From: an uncultured Holophagaceae bacterium
GTDB lineage: Bacteria > Acidobacteriota > Holophagae > Holophagales > Holophagaceae
Assembly (NCBI GenBank): GCA_903863195.1
Contig: CAIPAY010000138.1
Span: 1 to 47,924 of the forward strand
Length of the DNA stretch: 47,924 nt
Reading direction: 5' to 3'
Made by a program: the position numbers and the translations under genes. Shown piece by piece: positions 36,349-43,838 of the stretch. The notes below the pieces were generated by a model that worked only from the letters and a program-made list of their open reading frames with translations, had not been told where the DNA came from and ran no database searches. Within the stretch, counting starts at the first letter, position 1. The number at the start of each line of letters is the position of its first letter.

Positions 36349-36775
36349 GCGGTTCCTGATCGACGAAGGGGAGACCGAGGCCCTGGGCGAAGCGCTGGCC
36401 CGGCTCACCCCCCCTGGCGGGACCTGGCTGCTGCGGGGCGAGCTGGGGGCGGGCAAGACCACCTGGACCCGGGGCTTCCTGCGGGGCCTGGGCGGCGATC
36501 CCGACGCCGTGGCCTCGCCCACCTATGCCGTGCTGCACCGCTACGAGTTGCCCGAAGGGAGCCTGTTCCACCTGGACCTCTACCGGCCCGGCCCGGAGGG
36601 GGCCTGGACCCTGGGCCTGGAGGAGACCCTGAGTCCCTCGGACCGGCTGGTCGTGGAGTGGGCGGGCACCAGCGGCCCCTGGCCCTCCCCCTGGGTTGCG
36701 GACCTGACCCTGGCCGCGGATGGCGAGGGCCGCCACGCGGAATGGACACTGCCTGACCAGTCGGACCGGCGATAA
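36341..36775 (+). CDS. tsaE: tRNA threonylcarbamoyladenosine synthesis ATPase TsaE
   Basis: The 144-residue ATPase is needed with TsaB and TsaD for the t6A modification of ANN-decoding tRNAs. The P-loop GELGAGKTTWTRGFL, SPTYAVLHRYE, HLDLYR and LVVEWAG match TsaE. It starts with GTG at 36341, overlapping the nnr stop by eight bases, with GGAG upstream. An upstream in-frame start is rejected because its extra residues are Cys/Arg-rich shadow sequence. The gene ends eight bases before the rmuC start. Confidence 0.93.
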   Translation: MAERFLIDEGETEALGEALARLTPPGGTWLLRGELGAGKTTWTRGFLRGLGGDPDAVASPTYAVLHRYELPEGSLFHLDLYRPGPEGAWTLGLEETLSPSDRLVVEWAGTSGPWPSPWVADLTLAADGEGRHAEWTLPDQSDRR

Positions 36776-36782
36776 TCAACCC

Positions 36783-38081
36783 ATGAACCTGCAGCTGACC
36801 CTCGAGCTCCTGATCCTCCTCACCGCGGCCATCGCCGTCTGGGCGGCCCTGCGGCCCCGGCGCGACCCTGGCCTGGAGGCCCTCCAGCGCCAGCTCACTG
36901 AGGAGATCGGCCGGGCCCGGCGGGACAGCCAGGCGGACCTCGGCACCCAGCTGGGCCCCCTGCGGGACCAGCTGACGGGCCTGGGGCAGAACCTGGCGAC
37001 CTCCAAGGCCGAGCACCAGAAGGCCCTGGCCGAGGGCCTCGCCGACCGCTTCCGGGAGCTCGCCAAGGACCTCCAGGCGGCCCTCACCCTGGGCCGGGAG
37101 GAGCAGCGCCGGAGCCTGCTGGAGGTGCAGGATGCGGTGCGCCTGCAGCTCGAGACCCTGCAGAAGGGCAACGACGCCAAGCTGGAGCAGATGCGGCAGA
37201 CCGTGGACGAGAAGCTCCACGACACCCTGGAGAAGCGCCTGGGCGAGAGCTTCAAGCAGGTCAGCGACCGCCTGGAGGCCGTACACAAGGGCCTGGGCGA
37301 GATGCAGACCCTGGCCCAGGACGTGGGCGGCCTCAAGCGGGTGATGGGCAACTTCAAGACCCTCGGCATGCTGGGCGAGGCCCAGCTGGGCGGCCTGCTG
37401 GCCCAGTTCCTGGCGCCGCAGCAGTTCGAAGCCCAGGTGCGGGTGAACCCCGACAGCCGCGAGGCCGTGGATTTCGCTGTCCGCATGCCCGGCCCCTCCG
37501 AGGACCAGCCCGTCTGGCTGCCCATCGACGCCAAGTTCCCCCTGGAGGACTACCAGCGGCTCATGGATGCCCAGGAGCTGGCGGACCTGTCCGGGGTCCA
37601 GGCCGCTTCCAAGGCCCTGGAGGCCCGGGTGGTCACCGAGGCCAAGGGCATCTGCGAGAAGTACCTCCGCCCGCCCCTCACCACGGACTTCGCGCTGCTG
37701 TTCCTCCCTTCGGAGGGGCTCTATGCGGAAGTGCTGCGGTGCCGGGGCTTGTTCGAGCGGCTTCAGCGGGACTACCGGGTCACCGTGGTGGGCCCCACGA
37801 CCCTGTCGGCCCTCCTGAATGCTCTGCAGGTGGGCTTCAAGACCCTGGCCATCACCAAGCAGAGCGCAGACGTCTGGAAGGTCCTCGGCGAGGTGAAGAC
37901 CGAGTTCGGGCGCTTCACGGACAGCCTCAAGGCCGTCGAGAAGAAGCTGCAGGAGGCGGCCAACAAGGTGGGCGAGGTCACCACCCGGTCCAACGTGATG
38001 ACCCGGAAGCTCAAGGACGTGGAGGCCATGCCGTTCCTGGAGTCCGGGACCCCGGCCGCGCTGCCGGAAGAGACCGAATAA
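36783..38081 (+). CDS. rmuC: DNA recombination protein RmuC homologue
   Basis: The 432-residue protein has one N-terminal membrane anchor (residues about 4-22), a long coiled coil (about 35-180) with LEALQRQLTEEIGRARRD and later EKRLGESFKQVSDRLEAV, and the RmuC nuclease-like domain. That domain shows GMLGEAQLGGLLAQFL, LPIDAKFPLEDYQRL, and LFLPSEGLYAEVLR with VVGPTTLSALLNALQ. RmuC limits inversions and reshapes recombination at short repeats in E. coli. It is the last gene of the run from 33.0 kb. No fusion or truncation is seen. Confidence 0.94.
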   Translation: MNLQLTLELLILLTAAIAVWAALRPRRDPGLEALQRQLTEEIGRARRDSQADLGTQLGPLRDQLTGLGQNLATSKAEHQKALAEGLADRFRELAKDLQAALTLGREEQRRSLLEVQDAVRLQLETLQKGNDAKLEQMRQTVDEKLHDTLEKRLGESFKQVSDRLEAVHKGLGEMQTLAQDVGGLKRVMGNFKTLGMLGEAQLGGLLAQFLAPQQFEAQVRVNPDSREAVDFAVRMPGPSEDQPVWLPIDAKFPLEDYQRLMDAQELADLSGVQAASKALEARVVTEAKGICEKYLRPPLTTDFALLFLPSEGLYAEVLRCRGLFERLQRDYRVTVVGPTTLSALLNALQVGFKTLAITKQSADVWKVLGEVKTEFGRFTDSLKAVEKKLQEAANKVGEVTTRSNVMTRKLKDVEAMPFLESGTPAALPEETE

Positions 38082-38135
38082 TTCACTTCACAATTCCCGC
38101 ATTTGCCTTAGGATTCGGGCAACCGCGAGGGTGCG

Positions 38136-38642
38136 ATGCTGAAAGGGAAGGAACGACACGGGGCCGGGGAGGTCATTGCCGTGGACCGGAACTATGTCCC
38201 CATGCAGGAAGTCAGCCGTCGCCGGGCGCTCTGCGCCGTCGTGGCAGGCCGGGCCCATGTGTTGAATCCAGCCACCTTTGAGCGGCATGGCAACCTGGAG
38301 GTCCGCCTCGAACTGATCATCTTCCCCCATGTCCAGGCCTGCAGCGACTCCAAGTTGCTGCTGGGCAGGCTGGAGCGCAGGGTCCTCCGACGGGATCATT
38401 ACATTTGCCAATACGAGGGTTGTGCGAAGAAGGCCACCACCGTCGACCATGTCATCCCGGTCTGCCAGGGCGGCTCCACCACCTGGCAGAACCTGGTGGG
38501 CTGCTGCCTCTCCTGCAACCAGGCCAAGGGGGGGCGCACGCCGGATCAGGCCGGCATGGTTCTCAAGCGCCAGCCCAAGGGGCCCCGGGCCCACCTGTTC
38601 GAGCGCTTCGAAGAGCTCCTGAAGCGGGCCAGCGCGGCCTGA
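38136..38642 (+). CDS. HNH endonuclease
   Basis: The 168-residue protein has a small N-terminal region like those of other bacterial HNH proteins (VIAVDRNYVPMQEVSRRRALCAVV), then a classic zinc-containing HNH domain. The domain has YICQYEGCAKKATTVDHVIPVCQGGSTTWQNLVGCCLSCNQAKGG with two CxxC pairs and the DHVIP/N/N active site. Such enzymes cleave DNA in repair, restriction, phage or homing systems; the role here is unknown. Codon use resembles the host. It stands alone behind rmuC and before a 211-bp gap containing a strong inverted repeat, which makes it the most mobile-looking gene of this part. Confidence 0.9.
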   Translation: MLKGKERHGAGEVIAVDRNYVPMQEVSRRRALCAVVAGRAHVLNPATFERHGNLEVRLELIIFPHVQACSDSKLLLGRLERRVLRRDHYICQYEGCAKKATTVDHVIPVCQGGSTTWQNLVGCCLSCNQAKGGRTPDQAGMVLKRQPKGPRAHLFERFEELLKRASAA

Positions 38643-38677
38643 ATGGGAACGGCCTTCCTGTTGACAGGCCCTGGCCA

Positions 38678-38718
38678 GGCGAATCCTATTTGTTGTAAAC
38701 AACAAAATAGGATTCGCC
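38678..38718. repeat. AT-rich inverted repeat (18/19-bp arms, TAAA loop)
   Basis: GGCGAATCCTATTTGTTG (38678-38695), loop TAAA, then CAACAAAATAGGATTCGCC (38700-38718). The arms pair perfectly apart from one extra A in the right arm. No T-run follows on either strand, so it does not look like an ordinary terminator. It could be an operator, a recombination or transposon end, or a processed RNA hairpin. Confidence 0.8.
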
Positions 38719-38743
38719 CAATCGACAGATTTGACGGCTAAGT

Positions 38744-38814
38744 AAGGAAAAGTTGGCCCTAACCGACTGGGATGTTGCGGTCGCTAACGATCGAAAAATG
38801 GGCTTTCCTTTTTT
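38744..38814 (+). promoter_or_regulatory. Possible structured leader RNA of pepA
   Basis: AAGGAAAAG (38744-38752) can pair with CTTTCCTT (38803-38810), allowing one bulge. This encloses hairpins at 38751-38768 (AGTTGG/CCGACT, loop CCCTAA) and 38778-38793 (CGGTCG/CGATCG, loop CTAA); the first overlaps the outer stem by two bases. A run of six T follows at 38809-38814, then the pepA ribosome site. The layout resembles an attenuator or riboswitch, but no known class is recognised. Confidence 0.35.
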
Positions 38815-38853
38815 CCGTCCTGCTCCTAGGCTCGATCACGAGGAGGAAACCCT

Positions 38854-40326
38854 ATGCCTTCAGTGGATATCAGCTCTCAGACCGGTAAGGATTTTGCTGG
38901 TGATGCCTTGATCGTTCCCGTCTTTTCGGGCCGTGAACGCCACCGTCTGCCGCTCGCCATCAGCAAGGTCGCCCGGCAGGTGATGGATGAGGAGGACTTC
39001 AAGGCGGACTATCTTGAAGTTGTTCCACTCCATCACCCCAATGGCGTCAAGGAGAGCCGCTGGATGGTGCTGGTCGGCCTCGGTGACGAGGAGAAGGTGA
39101 CCCTCAACAAGATCCGTAAGGCCGTGGGCGCCGCCGGGCGGTTCTGTCTGAAGAAGAAGTGGAAGAAGATCGGCGTGCTGTCACCGTCCACATCCACCCT
39201 CGATCACGACGCCGTGCAGATCGCAGTGACCGAAGGGGTCCTGCTCGCTAACTACGATTTCGTGGCGTTCAAGGGTGGCAAGCCTGAAGCCAAGCAGTTC
39301 ACTTCGGTCGAGGTCTTTACGAACGGCGACGACACCCGCAAGGCGCGGCGCAAGCTGCCCGTGGTCGAGGCCGGGGTGGCCGCGTGCCACCGGGTCCGGG
39401 ATCTGGCCAACACCCCCGCCGGCGATCTCTATCCCGAAGTCTTCGCAGAAACTGCCGCGAAGCTCGCCAAGCAGCACAAGATCCACTGCGAGATCCTGGA
39501 CGTGCCCGCGCTGGAGAAGGGCGGCTTCCGGTCGGTGCTCGCCGTGGGGCAGGGCAGCGCCCGGCCGCCCCGGGTGGTCAAGCTGGAGTACAAGCCCAAG
39601 GAAAAGCCCAAGAAACATGTGGTGCTCGTGGGCAAGGGCGTCTGCTTCGACTCCGGCGGCCTGTCCCTCAAGGACGGCTCCGGCATGGAGACCATGAAGG
39701 ACGACATGACCGGCGCGGCCATTGTGCTGGCCACCCTGGTCGCCTGCGCCCAGCTGGACGTGCCCGTCCAGGTGACGGGCCTCCTGGGCCTGGTGGAGAA
39801 CATGCCCTCGGGCTCCAGCTACAAGCCCGGTGATGTCCTGCGCACCCGCAGCGGCAAGACCGTAGAGGTGCTCAACACGGACGCGGAGGGCCGCCTGGTG
39901 CTGGCCGACCTGCTGCACCTCGCCAGCGAACTGGGCGCTGACCACGTCGTGGACCTGGCCACCCTCACCGGTGCGGCGCTGGTCGCCATGGGCGATGGGG
40001 TCTCCGCGGTCATGGGCACCGACCAGAAGCTGGTGGACCGGCTCGTGGACTCGGGCGGCGCCGTGGGCGAGTACCTCTGGCAGCTGCCCCTGGTGGAGGA
40101 ATACTCGGACCTGCTGAAGAGCCCCCTGGCGGACCTGAAGAACATCACGGGCATCCGGTGGGGTGGGACCATTACCGCCGGCCTGTTCCTGCGGGAGTTC
40201 GTGGGCCAGGCTTCCTGGGTCCATGTGGACCTCTCCGGCTCCTGGTCCGGCAAGGAGCGGGACTATCGGACCCATGGGGGCAGCGGGGAGGGACCCCGGT
40301 TCCTGCTCGAGTGGCTGATGGATTGA
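38854..40326 (+). CDS. pepA: Leucyl aminopeptidase, M17 family
   Basis: The 490-residue enzyme is a cytosolic two-metal aminopeptidase. The N-terminal macro-like domain begins DISSQTGKDFAGDALIVPVF. The catalytic half shows GKGVCFDSGGLSLKDG, METMKDDMTGAA and the M17 signature NTDAEGRLVLADLLHLA, with metal ligands Lys, Asp and Glu in the usual places. AGGAGG precedes the ATG with good spacing. It is transcribed alone: a 211-bp structured gap lies upstream and a strong terminator directly downstream. In E. coli PepA also acts as a DNA-binding regulator; whether this protein does is unknown. Confidence 0.96.
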   Translation: MPSVDISSQTGKDFAGDALIVPVFSGRERHRLPLAISKVARQVMDEEDFKADYLEVVPLHHPNGVKESRWMVLVGLGDEEKVTLNKIRKAVGAAGRFCLKKKWKKIGVLSPSTSTLDHDAVQIAVTEGVLLANYDFVAFKGGKPEAKQFTSVEVFTNGDDTRKARRKLPVVEAGVAACHRVRDLANTPAGDLYPEVFAETAAKLAKQHKIHCEILDVPALEKGGFRSVLAVGQGSARPPRVVKLEYKPKEKPKKHVVLVGKGVCFDSGGLSLKDGSGMETMKDDMTGAAIVLATLVACAQLDVPVQVTGLLGLVENMPSGSSYKPGDVLRTRSGKTVEVLNTDAEGRLVLADLLHLASELGADHVVDLATLTGAALVAMGDGVSAVMGTDQKLVDRLVDSGGAVGEYLWQLPLVEEYSDLLKSPLADLKNITGIRWGGTITAGLFLREFVGQASWVHVDLSGSWSGKERDYRTHGGSGEGPRFLLEWLMD

Positions 40327-40370
40327 AGGGTTCCCCCCCCCCCTTCCGGGCGGGGGGGCCTTCTTTTTTT
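40325..40370 (+). terminator. Rho-independent terminator of pepA
   Basis: GAAGG-gtt-CCCCCCC pairs with GGGGGGG-CCTTC, followed by seven T. The stem begins at the last base of the pepA stop codon. The 11-base C run is a likely site of sequencing or replication slippage. Confidence 0.9.
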
Positions 40371-40392
40371 CAAATAGATGGAGATGTCCCCC

Positions 40393-40422
40393 TTGACCAA
40401 AGGGCTCGGATGGGGGATTTAT
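40393..40422 (+). promoter_or_regulatory. Weak promoter candidate for the HU/IHF gene
   Basis: TTGACC (40393-40398), 18-bp spacer, ATTTAT (40417-40422), about 50 bp before the start, in the only gap between the pepA terminator and this gene. Confidence 0.25.
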
Positions 40423-40471
40423 TGAGGACTGCCCTTGTGCATCCATACTGATTAACCCTTACGGAGTTCCC

Positions 40472-40771
40472 ATGGAATCAATGGAGACCCTCACCAAGGC
40501 TGACCTCTCCCGTCACCTGATGAAGCAGCTCGAGCTTGGCAAGAAGGATGCGGATCTCCTGGTGAACACCTTCCTGGAGAGCATCATCGAGTCGCTCCGC
40601 ACCACGGGCGAGGGCGTTGAGCTGCGCGGCTTCGGCAGCTTCCGCCTCCGCGATCGGCGCGCCCGCCAGGGGCGCAACCCCCGCAGCGGGGAGAGCATCC
40701 AGGTTCCCCCCAAGCGGGTGGTCTATTTCAAGCTGGGCAAGGAACTGCGCAGCAAGCTCATCGACGACTAG
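40472..40771 (+). CDS. HU/IHF-family nucleoid DNA-binding protein
   Basis: The 99-residue protein matches the bacterial DNA-bending HU/IHF fold. It begins with a helical dimer region (TLTKADLSRHLMKQLELGKKDADLLV), then RGFGSFRLRDRRARQGRNPRSGESIQVPPKRVVYFKLGKELRSKL, the beta-arm with the Pro of NPRSGE. The GSFRL and RNPRSGE segments look closer to IHF beta than to HU. The start at 40472 has GGAG five bases upstream; Met4 is an alternative. It is expressed from its own region after the pepA terminator and followed by a CsgG-like gene. Confidence 0.92.
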   Translation: MESMETLTKADLSRHLMKQLELGKKDADLLVNTFLESIIESLRTTGEGVELRGFGSFRLRDRRARQGRNPRSGESIQVPPKRVVYFKLGKELRSKLIDD

Positions 40772-40819
40772 GCGACTGGTCGAGCGCCCTCAGAACCCAA
40801 CTCCATCCTGGGAGCCTCT

Positions 40820-41557
40820 ATGCGCATCCGCACACTAGTATTATCCCTGCTCGCGGTCTTTGCGATCACGGTTCCTGCCCTGGCCCAGAAGAAGCTGTCC
40901 AAAGAGGACAAGGCGAAGCTGCCCCGCATTGCCATCCTGGAATTCAAGGCCGCGCCCGACGCCTGGCATGGCTGGCGCCACGGCGGCTGGGGTAACCAGA
41001 TGGGGACCATCTCCAACCAGCTGCGGGATCTCTTCACCACGGAGATCGTGGAGAAGGGCAAGAACAAGATCCGCGTCATCGAGCGGGAGCGCCTCCAGGA
41101 GATACGGGGAGAGCTGAACTTCCAGCAGAGCGGCGAGGTGGACACTGCCACCGTCCAAAAGATCGGCAAGCTGCTTGGGGTCAAATACGTGATGACCGGC
41201 AAGGTCACGCGGTTCGCCTACAAGGAAGCCGGCTTCAGCTCGGGCTGGGGCGTGGGCGCCCTGGTGGGCAAGGTGACCGGCAGCGGCATGGCCGGAGCCG
41301 TGGCCGGCAGCGTCAACGTCAAGAAGGCCTCCTTCACGGGCCGCCTGGACATCCGCCTCATCGAGGTGGAGACCGGCGAGATCCTGGGCGCATGGAAGGA
41401 CGAGGACAAGCTGGATGACACCGGGGTGAAGGTGGCCGGGGGCGGCACTGAAGTCTCCTACGACGAGGAACTGGTGAACAAGGTGTTCGAGCCCATCGTC
41501 CAGCGCATCACCCCCAAGCTGCTGCGCGCCACCGTCTCCGCCAACGAGGACGACTAG
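40820..41557 (+). CDS. CsgG/HfaB-like secreted protein without a lipobox
   Basis: The 245-residue protein has a signal peptide ending ALAQ, then a CsgG-type domain. PRIAILEFKAAP matches the first strand, TEIVEKGKNKIRVIERERLQEI the helix-strand pair, and GKLLGVKYVMTGKVTRF and RLDIRLIEVETGEILGAWKDE the core. CsgG forms the outer membrane curli channel, but it is a lipoprotein. Here no cysteine follows the signal peptide, so it is probably a soluble periplasmic or secreted relative. A Gly/Ala-rich insert (residues about 140-160) could be a membrane hairpin. No csg or hfa partner is nearby. Confidence 0.85.
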   Translation: MRIRTLVLSLLAVFAITVPALAQKKLSKEDKAKLPRIAILEFKAAPDAWHGWRHGGWGNQMGTISNQLRDLFTTEIVEKGKNKIRVIERERLQEIRGELNFQQSGEVDTATVQKIGKLLGVKYVMTGKVTRFAYKEAGFSSGWGVGALVGKVTGSGMAGAVAGSVNVKKASFTGRLDIRLIEVETGEILGAWKDEDKLDDTGVKVAGGGTEVSYDEELVNKVFEPIVQRITPKLLRATVSANEDD

Positions 41558-41581
41558 GGCGGGGACTCAGCTGAACGGGAT

Positions 41582-42562
41582 TCAGGGCCCTGCGGGGCCC
41601 TTGTCCTTGCCCGCCGGGAACCAGGCCTGCACGGAGTCGCGAATGGCGGCGGTGTAGCCTGGACCCAGCACTTCGGCGCAGTGCAGGTGCCAGGTGTTCA
41701 CTTCGACCACCCGGCTGTGCTCGAACTGGGCCGCCAGCTGCCGCTGGACCGGGGGCGGGGCCAGCCGGTCCTGGGTCGCCAGGAAGCAGAGGCTGGGGGT
41801 GGCTAGGCGCAGCCCCGCCAGACTCTGGACGAGGTCCGTGGCCTCCGGGGCATAGCCGCCCCAGCGACCGGCCAGGCGGGCCGCCGTGGCCCCGATGGGG
41901 GGGGCCAGCACGTGCCAGAGCCGATCCTCCGGGCCCCGCACCAGGCGCTCCGCAAAGCTGCGGGAGCTGGCCGGGGCGCCCTCCCAGATGATGCCGGCCA
42001 GGGGCCCCCGGCCCTCCCGCTCGAGGTCGGCCAGGGCCAGCAGGCCCACGGAGGCGCCCAGGCTGCGGCCCAGCAGCAGGATCCGCCGCCGGGGCAGCCC
42101 CGTGGCCTCCAGGTGGTGGACCATGCGGACCACCTCCTTTGCTTCCAGCGCGCCGAAGGTCACGGGCGGCACCGGGCCGCCCCGACGCAGGGCATCATCC
42201 CGCCGACGGTAAGTGAAGATCGCCGCATCGAGCCTCGGGAACCACTTCAGGGCCGGGCTGGTGCCCCAGCGGTCATCCCCGAAGCCGTGCAGCAGCAGCA
42301 CCAGGCCCGGGGAAGGCGTGGGCCGGGCGAAGCGCCAGAGCTGGAGACCCTCGACCTCGGCGCTGGTCCAGGTGCCGCCGGGATCGCCATCCTGGCCCTG
42401 GGCCAGCTCCCGGTAGGTGCCCTCCACCCGCGCGAGGGGCTGTGCCCGGTAAAAGGGCGGGTCGATGAGCTCCCGGGCCACGGCTCGGGTCTTCCAGGCG
42501 CAGAAGGCCCCCAGCCCCAGGAGCGGGGTGAGGCCCAGGGCGGCCCAGGTTCGGAGCCTCAC
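41582..42562 (-). CDS. Membrane-anchored alpha/beta hydrolase
   Basis: The 326-residue protein has an N-terminal membrane anchor (residues about 6-23). An alpha/beta hydrolase fold follows: oxyanion region LLLHGFGDDRWG, nucleophile elbow LLGRSLGAS (Ser of GxSxG) and a C-terminal His in NTWHLHCAEVL; an Asp in ATQDRLAPP completes the triad. Family members cleave esters or peptides; the substrate is unknown. Its ATG overlaps the stop of the ferredoxin gene by four bases, and the lipoprotein gene precedes that, suggesting a three-gene minus-strand operon. Confidence 0.88.
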   Translation of the reverse strand: MRLRTWAALGLTPLLGLGAFCAWKTRAVARELIDPPFYRAQPLARVEGTYRELAQGQDGDPGGTWTSAEVEGLQLWRFARPTPSPGLVLLLHGFGDDRWGTSPALKWFPRLDAAIFTYRRRDDALRRGGPVPPVTFGALEAKEVVRMVHHLEATGLPRRRILLLGRSLGASVGLLALADLEREGRGPLAGIIWEGAPASSRSFAERLVRGPEDRLWHVLAPPIGATAARLAGRWGGYAPEATDLVQSLAGLRLATPSLCFLATQDRLAPPPVQRQLAAQFEHSRVVEVNTWHLHCAEVLGPGYTAAIRDSVQAWFPAGKDKGPAGP

Positions 42563-42852
42563 CAGTAGCCAGCCGTGATGATCAGCTCATGCGCCTCGGG
42601 GGGCAGGGGACACTGACAGGCCAGGCGCTGGTCAGGGCCGGCCTCCAGCCTGCCCAGCAGGGCCGTCTCGGGAGGGGCGCAGGGCTCCAGGTGCTCGGCG
42701 CCCCGGAGCACGGTGACTAGGCAGCGGCCGCAGGCGCAGCGGCCGGAGCAGGCCGAGGCCACCGGAACGCCAGCTTGCAGGCAGCTGGCCAGGAGGGTGT
42801 CCCCGCCGCGGAGGAGGCGGTCCCCTTGGTGCGTCCGGGCCACCCGCGCCAC
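42559..42852 (-). CDS. 2Fe-2S ferredoxin-domain protein
   Basis: The product of about 97 residues has a plant/adrenodoxin-type 2Fe-2S binding pattern: CSGRCACGRC with cysteines at spacings x5 and x2, and the fourth ligand in LACQC near the end. This resembles the small ferredoxin domains found before DUF4445 proteins. One extra cysteine sits inside the first loop. The start is uncertain: GTG 42852 or 42843, with no clear ribosome site; the ends of the lipoprotein and this gene are eight bases apart. The electron partner is unknown. Confidence 0.75.
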   Translation of the reverse strand: MARVARTHQGDRLLRGGDTLLASCLQAGVPVASACSGRCACGRCLVTVLRGAEHLEPCAPPETALLGRLEAGPDQRLACQCPLPPEAHELIITAGYW

Positions 42853-42859
42853 AGGGCGG

Positions 42860-43285
42860 CTACTTGATGAGCAGGGCGGTGACGCCGGGAAGCCCCTCCG
42901 CGGGAGGCAGCTGATCCGGCTTGCCGTAGAGGACCGCATCAAACTTCTGCGTGAGCGCGACCAGGTAGAGGCCCCGATCCGCGGGAAGGTCGAGCTCCCC
43001 GGAGTCGGGGCTGAAGGTCTCCGCCTGACTCGTGAGGAAGAACCGGTGCTTGCCCGTGGCGAGTCCGCTGATCTGGAGGCTGCGGGCCTCCTTGGACGGC
43101 TGCTGGACGGGGATGCGGGCGCCGTCCACGGTGAGCTCGACGGGGCCACGGATGGCCCGGGTGAAGCGGAAGACCACCGTGCCCGCGGGAATCGGGGCGC
43201 TGGGCGTGAGAGGCACCTTCCTGCAGGCAGTGAAGGATGCGGCGGCCAGCAGCACCAGGGCGGGAACAGCGGGGTGAAACTTCAT
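42860..43285 (-). CDS. Lipoprotein of unknown function
   Basis: The 141-residue product has a signal peptide with a lipobox (residues about 8-21, SFTAC), so the mature protein should be lipid-anchored at Cys21. The rest is beta-rich: PAGTVVFRFTRAIRGPVELTVDG and GKHRFFLTSQAE look like strands of an Ig-like or carbohydrate-binding-like sandwich. No family is assigned. It is the first gene of a probable operon with the 2Fe-2S protein and the alpha/beta hydrolase. Confidence 0.75.
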   Translation of the reverse strand: MKFHPAVPALVLLAAASFTACRKVPLTPSAPIPAGTVVFRFTRAIRGPVELTVDGARIPVQQPSKEARSLQISGLATGKHRFFLTSQAETFSPDSGELDLPADRGLYLVALTQKFDAVLYGKPDQLPPAEGLPGVTALLIK

Positions 43286-43346
43286 GAAGCCTCCGGAACA
43301 CCCATCATATGCGATGAAGGGCCGCCCGGTCTCATCGGCTGTGCGG

Positions 43347-43838
43347 TCAGCTGCGCTGGAGGAGCACCACTGCCTGGGCCGCCAGGCCCTCGCCGCGGCC
43401 GGTGAAGCCCAGCCGCTCCGTCGTCGTGGCCTTCACGTTGAGCAGGTCGGAGGAGAGACCCAGCAGGGGCGCCACGCGGTCGCGCATCTGCTGGCGGTGG
43501 GGGCCGATCCTGGGGCGCTCCCCGATCAGGCAGACATCGGCATTGACGACGCGCCAGCCCCGCTCGGACAGATCCCCCATGACCTGCTCCAGCAGGCGTG
43601 CTGAGTCGGCGCCCTTGTAGGCCGCGTCCGTGTCCGGGAAGTGCTGGCCGATGTCACCGAGCCCGGCTGCGCCCAGCAGGGCATCCATGAGGGCATGGAG
43701 CATCACGTCCGCATCGCTATGCCCGGCGAGGCCGCGGTCATGGGGGATGGCGCAGCCCATGAGCATCAGCGGGCGGCCCTCCTCGGGCGTCGCGAACCGG
43801 TGGACGTCGAAGCCCTGACCGATCCGGAGGGCGGTCAT
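43347..43838 (-). CDS. ispF: 2-C-methyl-D-erythritol 2,4-cyclodiphosphate synthase
   Basis: The 163-residue enzyme makes the cyclic diphosphate of the MEP isoprenoid pathway. The metal ligands are in GFDVHRF (Asp10, His12) and the third His in [20 protein letters not shown]; the [13 protein letters not shown] and [14 protein letters not shown] segments and the C-terminal [21 protein letters not shown] are all present. The length is typical. No ispD precedes it; instead the stop of a histidine kinase gene overlaps its start by four bases, an unusual partner. Confidence 0.96.
   Translation of the reverse strand: MTALRIGQGFDVHRFATPEEGRPLMLMGCAIPHDRGLAGHSDADVMLHALMDALLGAAGLGDIGQHFPDTDAAYKGADSARLLEQVMGDLSERGWRVVNADVCLIGERPRIGPHRQQMRDRVAPLLGLSSDLLNVKATTTERLGFTGRGEGLAAQAVVLLQRS

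Larger units (their letters stand above)
38643..38853. other. Structured intergenic region before pepA
   Basis: This 211-bp gap between the HNH gene and pepA is less GC-rich than the surroundings. It holds the 41-base inverted repeat at 38678-38718 and a possible folded leader at 38744-38814. A TTGACA at 38661-38666 is followed after 17 bp by TCCTAT, a weak -10 that overlaps the left arm of the repeat. No gene is seen. Confidence 0.55.

Noticed and set aside
34225..36522. 765-codon minus-strand open frame opposite purN and nnr
   Set aside because: Both plus-strand genes are complete with conserved motifs; the antisense frame has no family features.
38136..38718. HNH gene plus inverted repeat considered as a group I intron or IS element
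   Set aside because: No intron core, transposase, second repeat end or target duplication could be found.
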